Source: Parabacteroides sp. AM08-6
GTDB lineage: Bacteria > Bacteroidota > Bacteroidia > Bacteroidales > Tannerellaceae
Length of the DNA: 64,000 nucleotides
NCBI RefSeq assembly: GCF_003473295.1
Contig: NZ_QRMP01000004.1
Coordinates: 1 to 64,000, forward strand
Direction of reading: 5' to 3'
Under the pieces are notes generated by a model, which was not told the origin of the DNA, made no database searches, and saw only the letters and a list, made by a program, of their open reading frames with translations. The position numbers were made by a program, and so were the translations under genes. This document shows, in pieces, positions 56,501-64,000 of the stretch (within the stretch, counting starts at the first letter, position 1; each line of letters starts with the position of its first letter).

Positions 56501-56691
56501 TGACAACGCTGACAACTATCCTTGCCCTTCTCCCCATGACTATTAGTTTCGGTGAAGGCGCGTCGCTTCGTTCGCCGATGGCAATTGCCGTGATAGGCGG
56601 GCTGTTGACCTCCACGTTAATGTCGCTTATGGTTATTCCATGCGTCTATTATGTATTGGAAAGGATAAAAACGAGGAAGAAAAGAATATGA
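53584..56691 (+). CDS. RND efflux permease (HAE1-type), first pump
   Basis: The protein has 1035 residues, the normal size. Twelve membrane helices in two halves frame two large periplasmic loops. The helix-4 proton-relay position reads AGMLVDNAIVVIES, with Asp-Asn rather than the Asp-Asp of AcrB, and helix 10 has AVNNSIILVD. These variants are usual in the non-AcrB part of the HAE1 family. It exports substrates by proton motive force together with the adaptor and channel. Its last four bases (ATGA) overlap the start of the next gene, so translation is coupled and a two-pump assembly like MdtBC is possible. Confidence 0.92.
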   Translation: MKNIIKFAVSNPVTICMVVLAILLLGKISYDQLSVDLLPDLNNPRLFIELKAGERPPEEIEKQFVKNIESLAIRQSDVTQVSSVIKAGSARITVEYSWTKDMDEAFLDLQKAMSPLSQNNDITELKITQHDPNQSPVVLVGLSHMNITDMAELRKVAESYIRNELIRLEGVADVTLSGDEVSTLTIRTDPYKLEAFKLTINDISSRVEANNQSISGGRVSELGLQYLVKSSSLFSSERDFENLIVGYKAIEAQNTSASSGSTATGTVSDGNKAPIFLKEVASVQFENARPENIVRINGERSIGLSVYKEMRFNTVKVVDAVTRQLGIIEQALPGYRFQVITNQGTFIKNAIGEVKDSAVLGIILAVIILFVFLRRFGTTLIVSMAIPISIVATFNLMFFNHLTLNIMTLGGLALGAGMLVDNAIVVIESIFRNQEKGMSVKEAAITGTSEVAGAVIASTLTTVVVFLPIVYLHGASGELFKDQAWTVTFSLVSSLFVAILVIPMLYDRIAGRKKEALQEVKSIQMKGYSKLLRKLLEYRWGVISAAVLLIVVAGLLTPFIGTEFMPKAESKTFSAVVRLPEGTRLERTASAIDGLESLLRTISGDSLCTVYSHVGPGSGSENDIFEGENTAVMKVILSPSCPISPDEVMARFVQATEETEGLDITLKQDENSLSSLLGSEGAPIVVEVKGEELDEIAVLTEEVKGRMMTVNGLYNVRSSIEDGAPEVTISLNRTVAGINNLSVQTVIDQLKQQLSGLETGKMDYRGEMRDILIKVPDITLKDLGMLVIKNGDQEFRLQEVADIIPSQAPKEIFRRGQNRISKVMADMDDNQSLDKMAAQIRSAVSDIDLPNNYSITVTGEEEKRQESMNSLLFALALSVILVYMVLASQFESLLHPFTILLTIPLAVVGAVLLFFLTGTTINMMGVIGIVMLVGIAVNNSIILVDRINQLKTGMPLTDAIVEAGQQRIRPILMTTLTTILALLPMTISFGEGASLRSPMAIAVIGGLLTSTLMSLMVIPCVYYVLERIKTRKKRI

Positions 56692-59600
56692 ACTTTTTGC
56701 TACATAGAAAGATTGCGATTTGCATGCTGTTTGCAGCCCTTACCGGGTTGGGATACGTCTCCTACAAACAGTTACCGGTGGAACTGTTACCTAACGCAGA
56801 GCTACCGATGCTCTTCGTACAGGTAAGTTCCACGCAGGACATGGACCCGGCTTATGTGGAGACGGAAGTCGTTATCCCGCTCGAAGGTGCTATCAGTACC
56901 ATCGGTGGGGTAGAGAAGATACAATCCACTATCGACAGCCGTCAGTCCAATATACAGATTAACTTCAAGAGTACTGTCAACTTCAAGATAACCGCCCTGA
57001 AACTACAGGAGAAGATTAACGAGACGGCCCAGAGCCTGCCCGATAATTTTAGGGTGTCGGTACAGAAAGTCGATGTCTCCGCACTGGGTGGCGGTTTCAT
57101 GTCGCTGCAAGTACGCGGCTCCGGAGGAACCGACCGTGTACGTCAGTTGGTGGAGAAGGAGATACGTGCCGACTTGGAGAATATCGATGGAATAGCTTCC
57201 GTCAACGTGTACGGCGGACGGGAAAAAGCCATCGAGGTACGTCTCAATACGGATGCTTGCGCTGCGCTGAACCTGACTCCTTCGAAGATAAGCAGCCTGC
57301 TTAACCAGAATACACAGGAGAAAGCCTTTGTGGGATATGCCGTCGAACCTGACGGACAACATTTCGTGCATGTCAATTCCTCCTATACCCAAGTCTCCGA
57401 CCTGGAAAATATAGTAGTTGCTCCCGGTCCCATCCTGCTGAAAGATGTGGCCACTGTGTTCTTCGACCGTAAGGAAGAAACAAGCTATAGTCGTGTGAAT
57501 GGCAAAGACGCCGTTTCGGTTGCCTTGCAAGCTGATTCACAATCCAACCTGATAGACTTGTCGCATCGTACGCTTGCCGCTGTCGACCGTTTGAACGAAC
57601 GTCTCGAACCGCTCGACCTGGCCATTGTAGTGGAGAATAACCAAGCGGAAACGATGGAAGATAATATCGACCAGATAATCAATCTCGCCTTGGTAGGCGG
57701 TCTGTTGGCTATCCTGATTCTCTGGCTTTTCCTGAAGAACTTCCGGTTGGTATTTTTCATCGCCCTGTCTATTCCGATTTCGGTCTATACAGCCTTCAAT
57801 TTCTTCTACGCTTCCGGTATCTCTATCAATAGTCTGACACTGGTAGGAATGGCATTGGCGGTGGGGATGTTGCTGGACAACAGTGTCGTGGTACTCGAAA
57901 ATATCTACCGCCTCTCTGCCTCCGGCTGTACTCCCGAACGCTCCGTTACGCAAGGGACGAAAGAAGTCTGGCGTTCTATCCTGGCTGCTACGCTGACCAC
58001 GATAACCGTCTTCCTTCCTTTTGTCTTTTCCGACAACTTCCTAGTTAAGTTGATGGGACATCATATCGGCGTTTCTATCATTTCCACCCTTTCCGTTTCT
58101 TTGCTGGTCGCTTTGCTGTTTATTCCGATGGCAACCTATACTATCCTGCGGAAACGGACACCCGACGAGATGGATGTTCCCCTTCCGCTTCAGTCAAAAG
58201 AACCGGAACAGAAGGAAACAGGCCGTTGGGGAAAATGGAAAGCCTATTTGCGCGCCCATCTTGGAAAAGGAAAGGGAGACAGTGTATTCTACCAGAAAAT
58301 AGGCGTTACACAGCGCCCCGTGCAGGTATATCTTGTCTTCCTTAAGACTTGTATGCGTAACCCGGGTGTGACTATCTTCGGTGCTATCATTACGCTCTTC
58401 CTGACCCTGATACTTGCTCTGACGCTGAATATCCAGGAGATGAAAGATGTGGAGTCCGACCGTTTCAGTATCTACGTCACCATGCAAACCGGTAGTACGT
58501 TAGAGAATACCGACCAGACGGTGAAAGTGATAGAAGAACGCCTCGCCGATTTCCCGGAGAAAGAAGAACTGATAAGCCGTATCCGGGAGGCAGATGCCGA
58601 ACTGACACTTGTCCTGAAAGAAGGTTATAATAAGATAGGCCATCGCAGTATTTCCGATATCAAGGCGGATGTGCAAGGCAAGCTCCGCGATATTAACGGA
58701 GCTGAGATTTCTCTTTCCGATGCTTCCGGTGGAGGCCAGGGAGGGGCTATGGGGAATATGATGGCCGGCATGGGCTCTTTTATGCGTATGCTGGGTATCG
58801 GCGATAGCCGGGAACGAATTGTGATAAAAGGTTCCGATGTCGACCTGATGCAGCGTGTGGCGGAAGATTTCCGTTATTACCTGGACGAACAGGAGTTTAT
58901 CCGGAATACATGGGTTTCCTACAATCGCCGTCAACCTGAGATATATCTGGGCTTCGACCCGATATTACTTACCTCCTTCGACATCTCACGTGGGAATATA
59001 TCTGCCGGTCTTGCTTCGCTTAATCCGGAACTCTCGTCCGGTACTACTTTTAAGGTAGGGGAGGATACTTACGATATTGTAATCCGGAACGAGGAGCTGG
59101 AAGACGAAATGGAAGAGGATTTCACGTTGACTCCCGATACAGCATCTCTTCCTGCCGATAGTACTCAGGTCGGTCAACAACCTCCTCATGCCGAAGGTCA
59201 TGTGGGAGATAAAGGAACTCCTCCCGCCGAAGGCCAGAAAGCAGAAGCGAAAACTCCTGCCGCAGAACATAAAGCCGGAGGAAGTACTGCTTCTGCCGAA
59301 AGACGTAGGCCCGCTGGTGGGGCTGCTCCCGCAGGAGGTCGCAGACCGGAAGGGGGTGCTGTTCCTGCAGGAAATCTTATGCCCGGAGCAACCGCTACTC
59401 CCGCTGTCCGTGCAGGTGGTGCAGGCAGAGGTAGAGCCGGCGGTGGAGGTGGTGAAGGCCGCAGGGGAAACAGAAGCGAGAATAGACGCAGACCTGACAG
59501 AAATCCTGCCGATAGCAGCAAGGTAAACAAAGATATGCCGGTTGCCGATAGCAGCAAAATGGCTGCGAACTTCTCCGGTACAGATAGTATGCAGGTGGAT

Positions 59601-62099
59601 AGCGTCCAAATGGATAGTATTCGGATAGCCAGAGAACAGGCTGTTCTCGATAGTATCCAAGAGATAAAGGACAAGAGGATTAAAGACAGTTTGCTCCTTG
59701 CCCAGCTGGCAAAGGAAAACAAAGATAAGAGTGTCGACGACCTTCGTGCCGTCCAGATACCTAACGCAGCCGGCGGATTGCACCGGTTGGACGATATCGC
59801 TTCCATCAATTATGGTCGCGGTCGTGCCCGTATCACCCGTGTGAACCAAGATAAACAGGTGGAAGTATTCTATTCTTTCTCCAGGGATGTAGAGTCCTCG
59901 AAAGAGCTGTTGGAAGGCTACCGGGCCGATATAGATGCGTTGGTGGCTTCCTACAACCTGCCGGCAGGTGTCGCTGTGGAAGTGTTCCATGAGGAAGACC
60001 AGTTTGCAGACTTCAAGTTCCTGATACTAGCTGCATTCATCCTCATCTTCATGATATTGGCATCGGTGTTCGAGTCGCTTACTACACCGTTTGTCCTGCT
60101 CTTTTCCATTCCGTTGGCCGCTATCGGTTCGCTGCTTGCTCTGTTGTTGACGGGCAACAGCCTGATGAATGCGAACACCTTGATGGGCTTCCTGATATTG
60201 TTGGGAGTCGTGGTGAACAACGGGATTATCCTGATAGACTATGCCAATATTCTCCGGAAACGAGGATACCGGCGCAACCGTGCGTTGATAACGGCCGGTC
60301 TGTCCCGTATCCGTCCTATCCTGATTACTTCCATAACCACCATCGTGGCCATGCTCCCGATGGCAATGGGTAATTCGGAATATGCGGGAGCTATCGGAGC
60401 TCCGTTCGCCATCACGGTTATCGGAGGTTTGTCATTCTCGGCTTTGCTGACGTTGATATTGATACCGACAGTCTGCATGGGTCTGGAAAATACGTTGAAA
60501 TGGTATCGGGGTCTCTCTCCCAAAATATGGTTGTTCCATCTGGTACTCTTCCTCTTCGGAGCGTTGTGTATCTGGCTTTATGCCGATGGTTTGCTGTGGC
60601 AGTCCATCTATTTGGTTGCGTTGACGGCTGCTATTCCGGGCATGACCTATTTTGCCCAAAACAGCTTGCGTCGTGCCAGCTCTAAAGTCATCGACCCGGA
60701 TGCCGAAATTCATATCTCCGTCAGCAACCTGGTGAAGATATACGACTGGCCGGGACGGATATCCCGTCAGTGGAACAGCGGCCTGCTGATACGTCGCCGG
60801 TTGGGATTGGGAGGCGAATATCATTCATTGAAAGATTTTGTCGGTATCAGTTGGCAGTTTGCCCTGTGGGGCTTTGGTGTCTATTTTACCTGGTTCTTTG
60901 TCAGTAACCGGATGTGGATATTCCTGCTCTCTTTTGCCATGTATGCCGCTACGCTTGCTCTTTGGAGGAAAATACGCGAATACCTGTATTACCGCTTTGA
61001 GAAGAGCCGTATGGTGCGCAATGTCAACCGGGTTATCTTCTGGAGTATTCCGCCGCTTATCCTCTTCGGATTGTTCCGGAAGATGGATAATCCGAACCTG
61101 GTAGGGGTAGTAGCCTTGTTATGGGCTTTCTGCATCGCGGTTTATATATCGTCGGGTTATCTGTATGAGAAAGAAATCAATATAGAACGTATCAAAGGAC
61201 GTTTCGCCGGATTGCGCCGCTCTTGGTTCCGGATGGTGAAGAGTATCCCGCTGATTGGCAAACGTCGTCGTCCGTTCAAGGCTTTGCGTGGCGTATCGTT
61301 CGAAATACGTACTGGAATGTTCGGACTGTTGGGACCGAACGGAGCCGGTAAGTCTACCTTGATGCGTGTCATCTGCGGTATTCTCGAACAGAGTTACGGT
61401 AGTATCTGGATTAACGGTTTGGATACGCGCATCTACCGCGAGGAACTGCAAAGCCTGATAGGTTTCCTTCCGCAGGAATTCGGTACGTACGAGAATATGT
61501 CGTCGTGGGAATTTCTCGATTACCAAGCTATCCTGAAAGGCATTACCGACGCTACTCTGCGTAAGGAACGCCTCGAATATGTCCTGAAAGCCGTCCACAT
61601 GTACGAACGCAAGGACGATAAGATAGGTTCTTTCTCCGGTGGTATGAAACAACGTATCGGTATTGCCCTGATATTGCTTCACCTGCCGCGTATCCTCGTG
61701 GTAGACGAACCTACGGCAGGTCTGGACCCGCGCGAACGTATCCGCTTCCGTAACTTGCTGGTCGAACTGAGTAAAGACCGTATCGTGATATTCTCCACGC
61801 ATATCATCGAAGATATATCCAGCTCCTGTAACCAGGTGGTGGTTATCAACAAGGGTAGCCTGAAATACTTCGGCGACCCGGTAGATATGGTAGATATGGC
61901 TACCGGTAAGGTCTGGACATTCAGCATCGACCGTGCCGACTTTGAAGAGAAGCTCGACAAATCGTTGATTGTAAATCACATGCAAAACGGCGACCAGATA
62001 CAAATACGTTATCTGTCTACCGATTGTCCGTATGAAGGAGCTGTGCTGGTAGAACCGAATTTGGAGGATGCATATTTATGTTTATTGAAAGGATTGTAA
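56688..62099 (+). CDS. RND permease fused to a split ABC ATPase domain
   Basis: The protein has 1803 residues from the ATG at 56688, which overlaps the upstream stop codon (ATGA). Residues 1 to about 1265 form a second HAE1-type RND pump with helix-4 motif AVGMLLDNSVVVLENIYR, enlarged by a low-complexity insert (about 815-1020). Further helices follow (about 1285-1330). Then comes an ABC first strand (ISVSNLVKIY, 1343-1352), about 175 residues with four membrane helices, and the rest of the ABC domain: FKALRGVSFEI (1530-1540), Walker A GPNGAGKST (1549-1557), Q-loop FLPQEFG, signature SFSGGMKQR, Walker B VVDEPTAGLDP and H-loop STHIIED. One chain thus carries proton-driven and ATP-driven parts. 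All key motifs of both look intact. Confidence 0.87.
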   Translation: MNFLLHRKIAICMLFAALTGLGYVSYKQLPVELLPNAELPMLFVQVSSTQDMDPAYVETEVVIPLEGAISTIGGVEKIQSTIDSRQSNIQINFKSTVNFKITALKLQEKINETAQSLPDNFRVSVQKVDVSALGGGFMSLQVRGSGGTDRVRQLVEKEIRADLENIDGIASVNVYGGREKAIEVRLNTDACAALNLTPSKISSLLNQNTQEKAFVGYAVEPDGQHFVHVNSSYTQVSDLENIVVAPGPILLKDVATVFFDRKEETSYSRVNGKDAVSVALQADSQSNLIDLSHRTLAAVDRLNERLEPLDLAIVVENNQAETMEDNIDQIINLALVGGLLAILILWLFLKNFRLVFFIALSIPISVYTAFNFFYASGISINSLTLVGMALAVGMLLDNSVVVLENIYRLSASGCTPERSVTQGTKEVWRSILAATLTTITVFLPFVFSDNFLVKLMGHHIGVSIISTLSVSLLVALLFIPMATYTILRKRTPDEMDVPLPLQSKEPEQKETGRWGKWKAYLRAHLGKGKGDSVFYQKIGVTQRPVQVYLVFLKTCMRNPGVTIFGAIITLFLTLILALTLNIQEMKDVESDRFSIYVTMQTGSTLENTDQTVKVIEERLADFPEKEELISRIREADAELTLVLKEGYNKIGHRSISDIKADVQGKLRDINGAEISLSDASGGGQGGAMGNMMAGMGSFMRMLGIGDSRERIVIKGSDVDLMQRVAEDFRYYLDEQEFIRNTWVSYNRRQPEIYLGFDPILLTSFDISRGNISAGLASLNPELSSGTTFKVGEDTYDIVIRNEELEDEMEEDFTLTPDTASLPADSTQVGQQPPHAEGHVGDKGTPPAEGQKAEAKTPAAEHKAGGSTASAERRRPAGGAAPAGGRRPEGGAVPAGNLMPGATATPAVRAGGAGRGRAGGGGGEGRRGNRSENRRRPDRNPADSSKVNKDMPVADSSKMAANFSGTDSMQVDSVQMDSIRIAREQAVLDSIQEIKDKRIKDSLLLAQLAKENKDKSVDDLRAVQIPNAAGGLHRLDDIASINYGRGRARITRVNQDKQVEVFYSFSRDVESSKELLEGYRADIDALVASYNLPAGVAVEVFHEEDQFADFKFLILAAFILIFMILASVFESLTTPFVLLFSIPLAAIGSLLALLLTGNSLMNANTLMGFLILLGVVVNNGIILIDYANILRKRGYRRNRALITAGLSRIRPILITSITTIVAMLPMAMGNSEYAGAIGAPFAITVIGGLSFSALLTLILIPTVCMGLENTLKWYRGLSPKIWLFHLVLFLFGALCIWLYADGLLWQSIYLVALTAAIPGMTYFAQNSLRRASSKVIDPDAEIHISVSNLVKIYDWPGRISRQWNSGLLIRRRLGLGGEYHSLKDFVGISWQFALWGFGVYFTWFFVSNRMWIFLLSFAMYAATLALWRKIREYLYYRFEKSRMVRNVNRVIFWSIPPLILFGLFRKMDNPNLVGVVALLWAFCIAVYISSGYLYEKEINIERIKGRFAGLRRSWFRMVKSIPLIGKRRRPFKALRGVSFEIRTGMFGLLGPNGAGKSTLMRVICGILEQSYGSIWINGLDTRIYREELQSLIGFLPQEFGTYENMSSWEFLDYQAILKGITDATLRKERLEYVLKAVHMYERKDDKIGSFSGGMKQRIGIALILLHLPRILVVDEPTAGLDPRERIRFRNLLVELSKDRIVIFSTHIIEDISSSCNQVVVINKGSLKYFGDPVDMVDMATGKVWTFSIDRADFEEKLDKSLIVNHMQNGDQIQIRYLSTDCPYEGAVLVEPNLEDAYLCLLKGL
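59137..59750 (+). repeat. Low-complexity coding insert in the second RND pump
   Basis: About 200 residues inside the second large periplasmic loop are rich in Pro, Ala, Gly, Arg and Glu (first part, to about 59520) and then in Asp, Ser, Met and Gln (DSSKMAANF, DSMQVDSVQMDSIRI). The DNA here is more GC-rich than the surroundings. RND pumps of normal length lack it. It may be a flexible tether, perhaps reaching the cell wall. Confidence 0.7.
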
Positions 62100-62120
62100 T
62101 CCGGTAAAACGAGAACGATT

Positions 62121-62834
62121 ATGACACTGAAACAATTCGTAGGGCTTTTGCCCCGACTGGTTAAATATAACCTGAAAATAATTTTTGCCGGGAAGTTCAT
62201 TTGGTTCTTCCTGGCTGCTTTCGGCTTTTTTGCCTACTTTATGTTCCAGAACGCCTGGAACCGGGCGGAGATAAACGAAGGGCTTATTTATAATATTTTG
62301 CTCTTCCCTTGTATATTGTTGGTGTTTTATCCTGCCGTGTTCGGTATCCAGAACGATGAGGATAGCCGGATACTCGAAATCCTTTTCGGTATTCCCGACT
62401 ATAAATATAAGGTATGGGGTGTCCGTTTGTTGATGATTTATGTGGCGATATTCTTCATTCTCATTCTCTTTTCGTATATCGCTACGCTTTTGCTTTATCC
62501 TGTCAACCCTCTGGAGATGGCATCGCAGCTAATGTTTCCGATATTCTTTTTCGGCAATTTGGCCTTTATGCTTTCCACCATTACCCGGAGTGGCAACGGG
62601 ACGGCCGTGCTGGTAATCATTATCGGCATTGCCCTGCTTTTCTTCAGCAACACGGGTTCTGTCGAACGTTCTTTCTGGAACATCGTCCTGAACCCTTTCC
62701 GTATCCCCAACAACCTCTTGCCTGTCATCTGGGAAAGTACCATCCTGAAAAGCCGTATTTTTCTCCTCAGCGCCAGCATCATCTGGATGATGATAGGATT
62801 GCTCAATTTGCAAAAGAGGGAGAAGTTTGTCTGA
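62121..62834 (+). CDS. ABC-2-type permease, last gene of the export operon
   Basis: The protein has 237 residues with about six membrane helices, including FIWFFLAAFGFFAYFMFQ near 27-44 and FILILFSYIATLLLY. The NDEDSRILEILFGIPDYKYKVWGVRLL segment between helices 2 and 3 is the typical coupling-helix region of ABC-2 permeases. It has no ATPase of its own and follows the RND-ABC fusion by 21 bases, so the fused ABC domain is its likely partner. Function is inferred from context. Confidence 0.8.
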   Translation: MTLKQFVGLLPRLVKYNLKIIFAGKFIWFFLAAFGFFAYFMFQNAWNRAEINEGLIYNILLFPCILLVFYPAVFGIQNDEDSRILEILFGIPDYKYKVWGVRLLMIYVAIFFILILFSYIATLLLYPVNPLEMASQLMFPIFFFGNLAFMLSTITRSGNGTAVLVIIIGIALLFFSNTGSVERSFWNIVLNPFRIPNNLLPVIWESTILKSRIFLLSASIIWMMIGLLNLQKREKFV

Positions 62835-62850
62835 TAAAAGGAATTATAAT

Positions 62851-62894
62851 AGCCCTTCCTGTCGTTCATGCTAAGTGCAACGACAGGGAGGGCT
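62851..62894 (+). terminator. Terminator of the ABC-RND operon
   Basis: A 16-bp stem with one G-U pair (62851-62866 with 62879-62894) is followed by TTACGTTTTACT. The remaining 200 bases up to 63097 show no clear feature. Confidence 0.8.
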
Positions 62895-63097
62895 TTACGT
62901 TTTACTAATTTGTACTTGACTGACATAAAGATTAAAGTTTAAGGGTTAGTACTTGTTTTTGATTACCCTACAAAGATAACACACCCTCTTTTCATCAATC
63001 AGCCGAACTACGCCCTCCTCCGCCTTTCGCAGTCATTCTATGCCATTTTGTACTATACTGTAGAAATCCACCGGTATTTTACACTCTCCTGTGGTAA

Positions 63098-64000
63098 TTA
63101 TTCTTTATTTAAATTCTCGAAAAATGTGTCACTCAATGAATATACTTTCCCCAGATTAGAGTATATGAGTATTTTATATTGTAAAAGAGTTCTCAAATCT
63201 CCTTTCATTTGCGTTGGCGAATGTTTTAATTCTTGTGATAGTGTAGCTTTGTCAACTTTCCCCTCCTGGTAGATAAGCATTATTTCCTTCACCATACGTT
63301 TCTTGATTTTTTGAGTAAGTGAAGCATCATAGGTATTCAACAACTTGAGTATTTTTTCTTCTGTTACAGTCGTATCATGAATGACAGGTTTAGCATTATC
63401 GATAGTATTAGTCGTATCGTTACTCTCTTCTTTTTTAACACTATCTCTATTGGATTTAATACTATCGGCATCTAAATTAACACTACTTCTATCAGGTTTA
63501 ACACTATCTCCCTCTAATTTAACGCCAGCTTCATCTAATTTAGCACCATTATCATCAACAGCATTATATGTAATACTAAAAATAAAATCTTCTCCATTGA
63601 CAATTTCTATTATACTCTTTTCAAAATATAAAGGAGCAAACTTTTTGATATTGCGACTACCGGACCCTAATTCTTCTACCCAACCCAGTTCACGAAAAAC
63701 TTTCACCAATAAGGGGTTTTTGGTATAGTTATCCAGCTCTTCAATACTTATAACACCTGTTTTGAACATAGGCGTAAACTTTGTTACATTTCGGGTTATT
63801 ACGCAGTCGGAATATATTTCAAAGAAACCTGCAGCATTATTGCTATATTCACGATGCACACATAGGTTTGCCACAATCTCACGGAAAATGTTCGATCTTA
63901 AGTCTCCTCTTTGCGTAGTTCCATCTTCCAGATAAAATTTCTCCGGAAGGTGCTTATAGACAAAACTCATCAAAGTCTCATAAGCATTTATCAGATTAGA
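63098..64000 (-). CDS. AlbA_2/Schlafen-type ATP-binding putative regulator, 5' end cut
   Basis: The reading frame is open to the right edge of the window, so the N-terminal part, with the expected AlbA_2 (divergent AAA_4) domain, is missing. The visible 300 residues include the conserved RSNIFREIVANLCVHREYSNN and VFRELGWVEELGSGSRNIKKF segments of the C-terminal HATPase-like half of this family. A linker of six 7-residue repeats (about residues 150-190 of the visible part) and a winged-helix-like C-terminal region (TEEKILKLLNTYDASLTQKI to the end) follow. Such proteins are usually annotated as transcriptional regulators or are found in mobile or defence-linked regions. The role here is unknown. 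Confidence 0.75.
   Translation of the reverse strand, partial: SNLINAYETLMSFVYKHLPEKFYLEDGTTQRGDLRSNIFREIVANLCVHREYSNNAAGFFEIYSDCVITRNVTKFTPMFKTGVISIEELDNYTKNPLLVKVFRELGWVEELGSGSRNIKKFAPLYFEKSIIEIVNGEDFIFSITYNAVDDNGAKLDEAGVKLEGDSVKPDRSSVNLDADSIKSNRDSVKKEESNDTTNTIDNAKPVIHDTTVTEEKILKLLNTYDASLTQKIKKRMVKEIMLIYQEGKVDKATLSQELKHSPTQMKGDLRTLLQYKILIYSNLGKVYSLSDTFFENLNKE
63435..63560 (-). repeat. Six 21-base in-frame coding repeats
   Basis: Six degenerate 21-base units start at 63435, 63456, 63477, 63498, 63519 and 63540 (plus-strand pattern TTAACACTATCT-CATCTAAT). They encode 7-residue units such as VKLEGDS, VKPDRSS, VNLDADS and IKSNRDS in the linker of the regulator-like protein. Confidence 0.85.

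Noticed and set aside
58986..59990. Long antisense and shifted open frames over the low-complexity insert (also 59188-59526 on the plus strand)
   Set aside because: GC-rich repetitive coding lowers stop-codon frequency in all frames; composition is biased and no family is recognised.
1..64000. Search for CRISPR arrays, tRNA or rRNA genes, transposases and prophage genes
   Set aside because: No regular spaced repeats, cloverleaf-like segments, IS ends or phage genes were recognised by reading; a covariance-model search was not possible.

Overview
The window looks like chromosomal DNA of a Bacteroidales bacterium. Supporting signs are the TAnnTTTG -7 promoter element upstream of many genes, lipoprotein signal peptides on surface enzymes, a fimbrillin-like protein, 6-bladed beta-propeller lipoproteins, a Ser-type sulfatase, rhamnosidases, a PorZ-like type IX secretion protein and a Gad/glutaminase cluster. 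A Parabacteroides-like member fits best (PorZ plus the Gad cluster), but the genus cannot be fixed from sequence alone. No rRNA, tRNA, CRISPR array, insertion sequence or prophage was recognised.

Layout, left to right. 0.2-3.8 kb: a membrane-anchored AraC-type regulator, a fimbrillin-like lipoprotein, and a GH116-type glycosidase reduced to a pseudogene by an internal deletion. 3.8-8.9 kb: glutamine/glutamate acid-resistance cluster (GadC antiporter, 6-TM ion channel, glutaminase, glutamate decarboxylase). 9.2-13.3 kb: two transporters (MFS, EamA), then a four-gene ECF sigma operon with a DUF4252 protein at each end. 13.4-19.4 kb: two large alpha-L-rhamnosidase-type enzymes. 19.5-25.2 kb: mutS, and a beta-helix lipoprotein divergent from a sulfatase. 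25.4-33.2 kb: leuS, a YitT-family membrane protein, an inosine/xanthosine triphosphatase (HAM1/RdgB) and porZ, with nadA convergent.

33.2-34.0 kb: an AT-rich gap of about 735 bases without a credible gene. It holds a perfect DnaA box (TTATCCACA) and several near matches, and it lies where strand composition and gene orientation change. I read it as a candidate chromosomal replication origin. Right of it: a SpoU-type RNA methyltransferase, a DUF4294 protein, two outer-membrane beta-barrel proteins, a radical SAM enzyme, a GH20 hexosaminidase, a SulP transporter, two tandem 6-bladed beta-propeller lipoproteins of very different base composition, and rubrerythrin.

46.8-62.8 kb: one tightly packed seven-gene operon that mixes ABC and RND export parts: ABC ATPase, a large ABC permease with a periplasmic domain, TolC-type channel, membrane-fusion lipoprotein, RND pump, a second RND pump fused to an ABC ATPase, and a second ABC permease. 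In the fusion protein the ABC domain appears to be split by a four-helix membrane insertion. This is the most unusual coding feature in the window. The right edge holds the 3' part of an AlbA/Schlafen-type putative transcriptional regulator with a 21-bp coding repeat.
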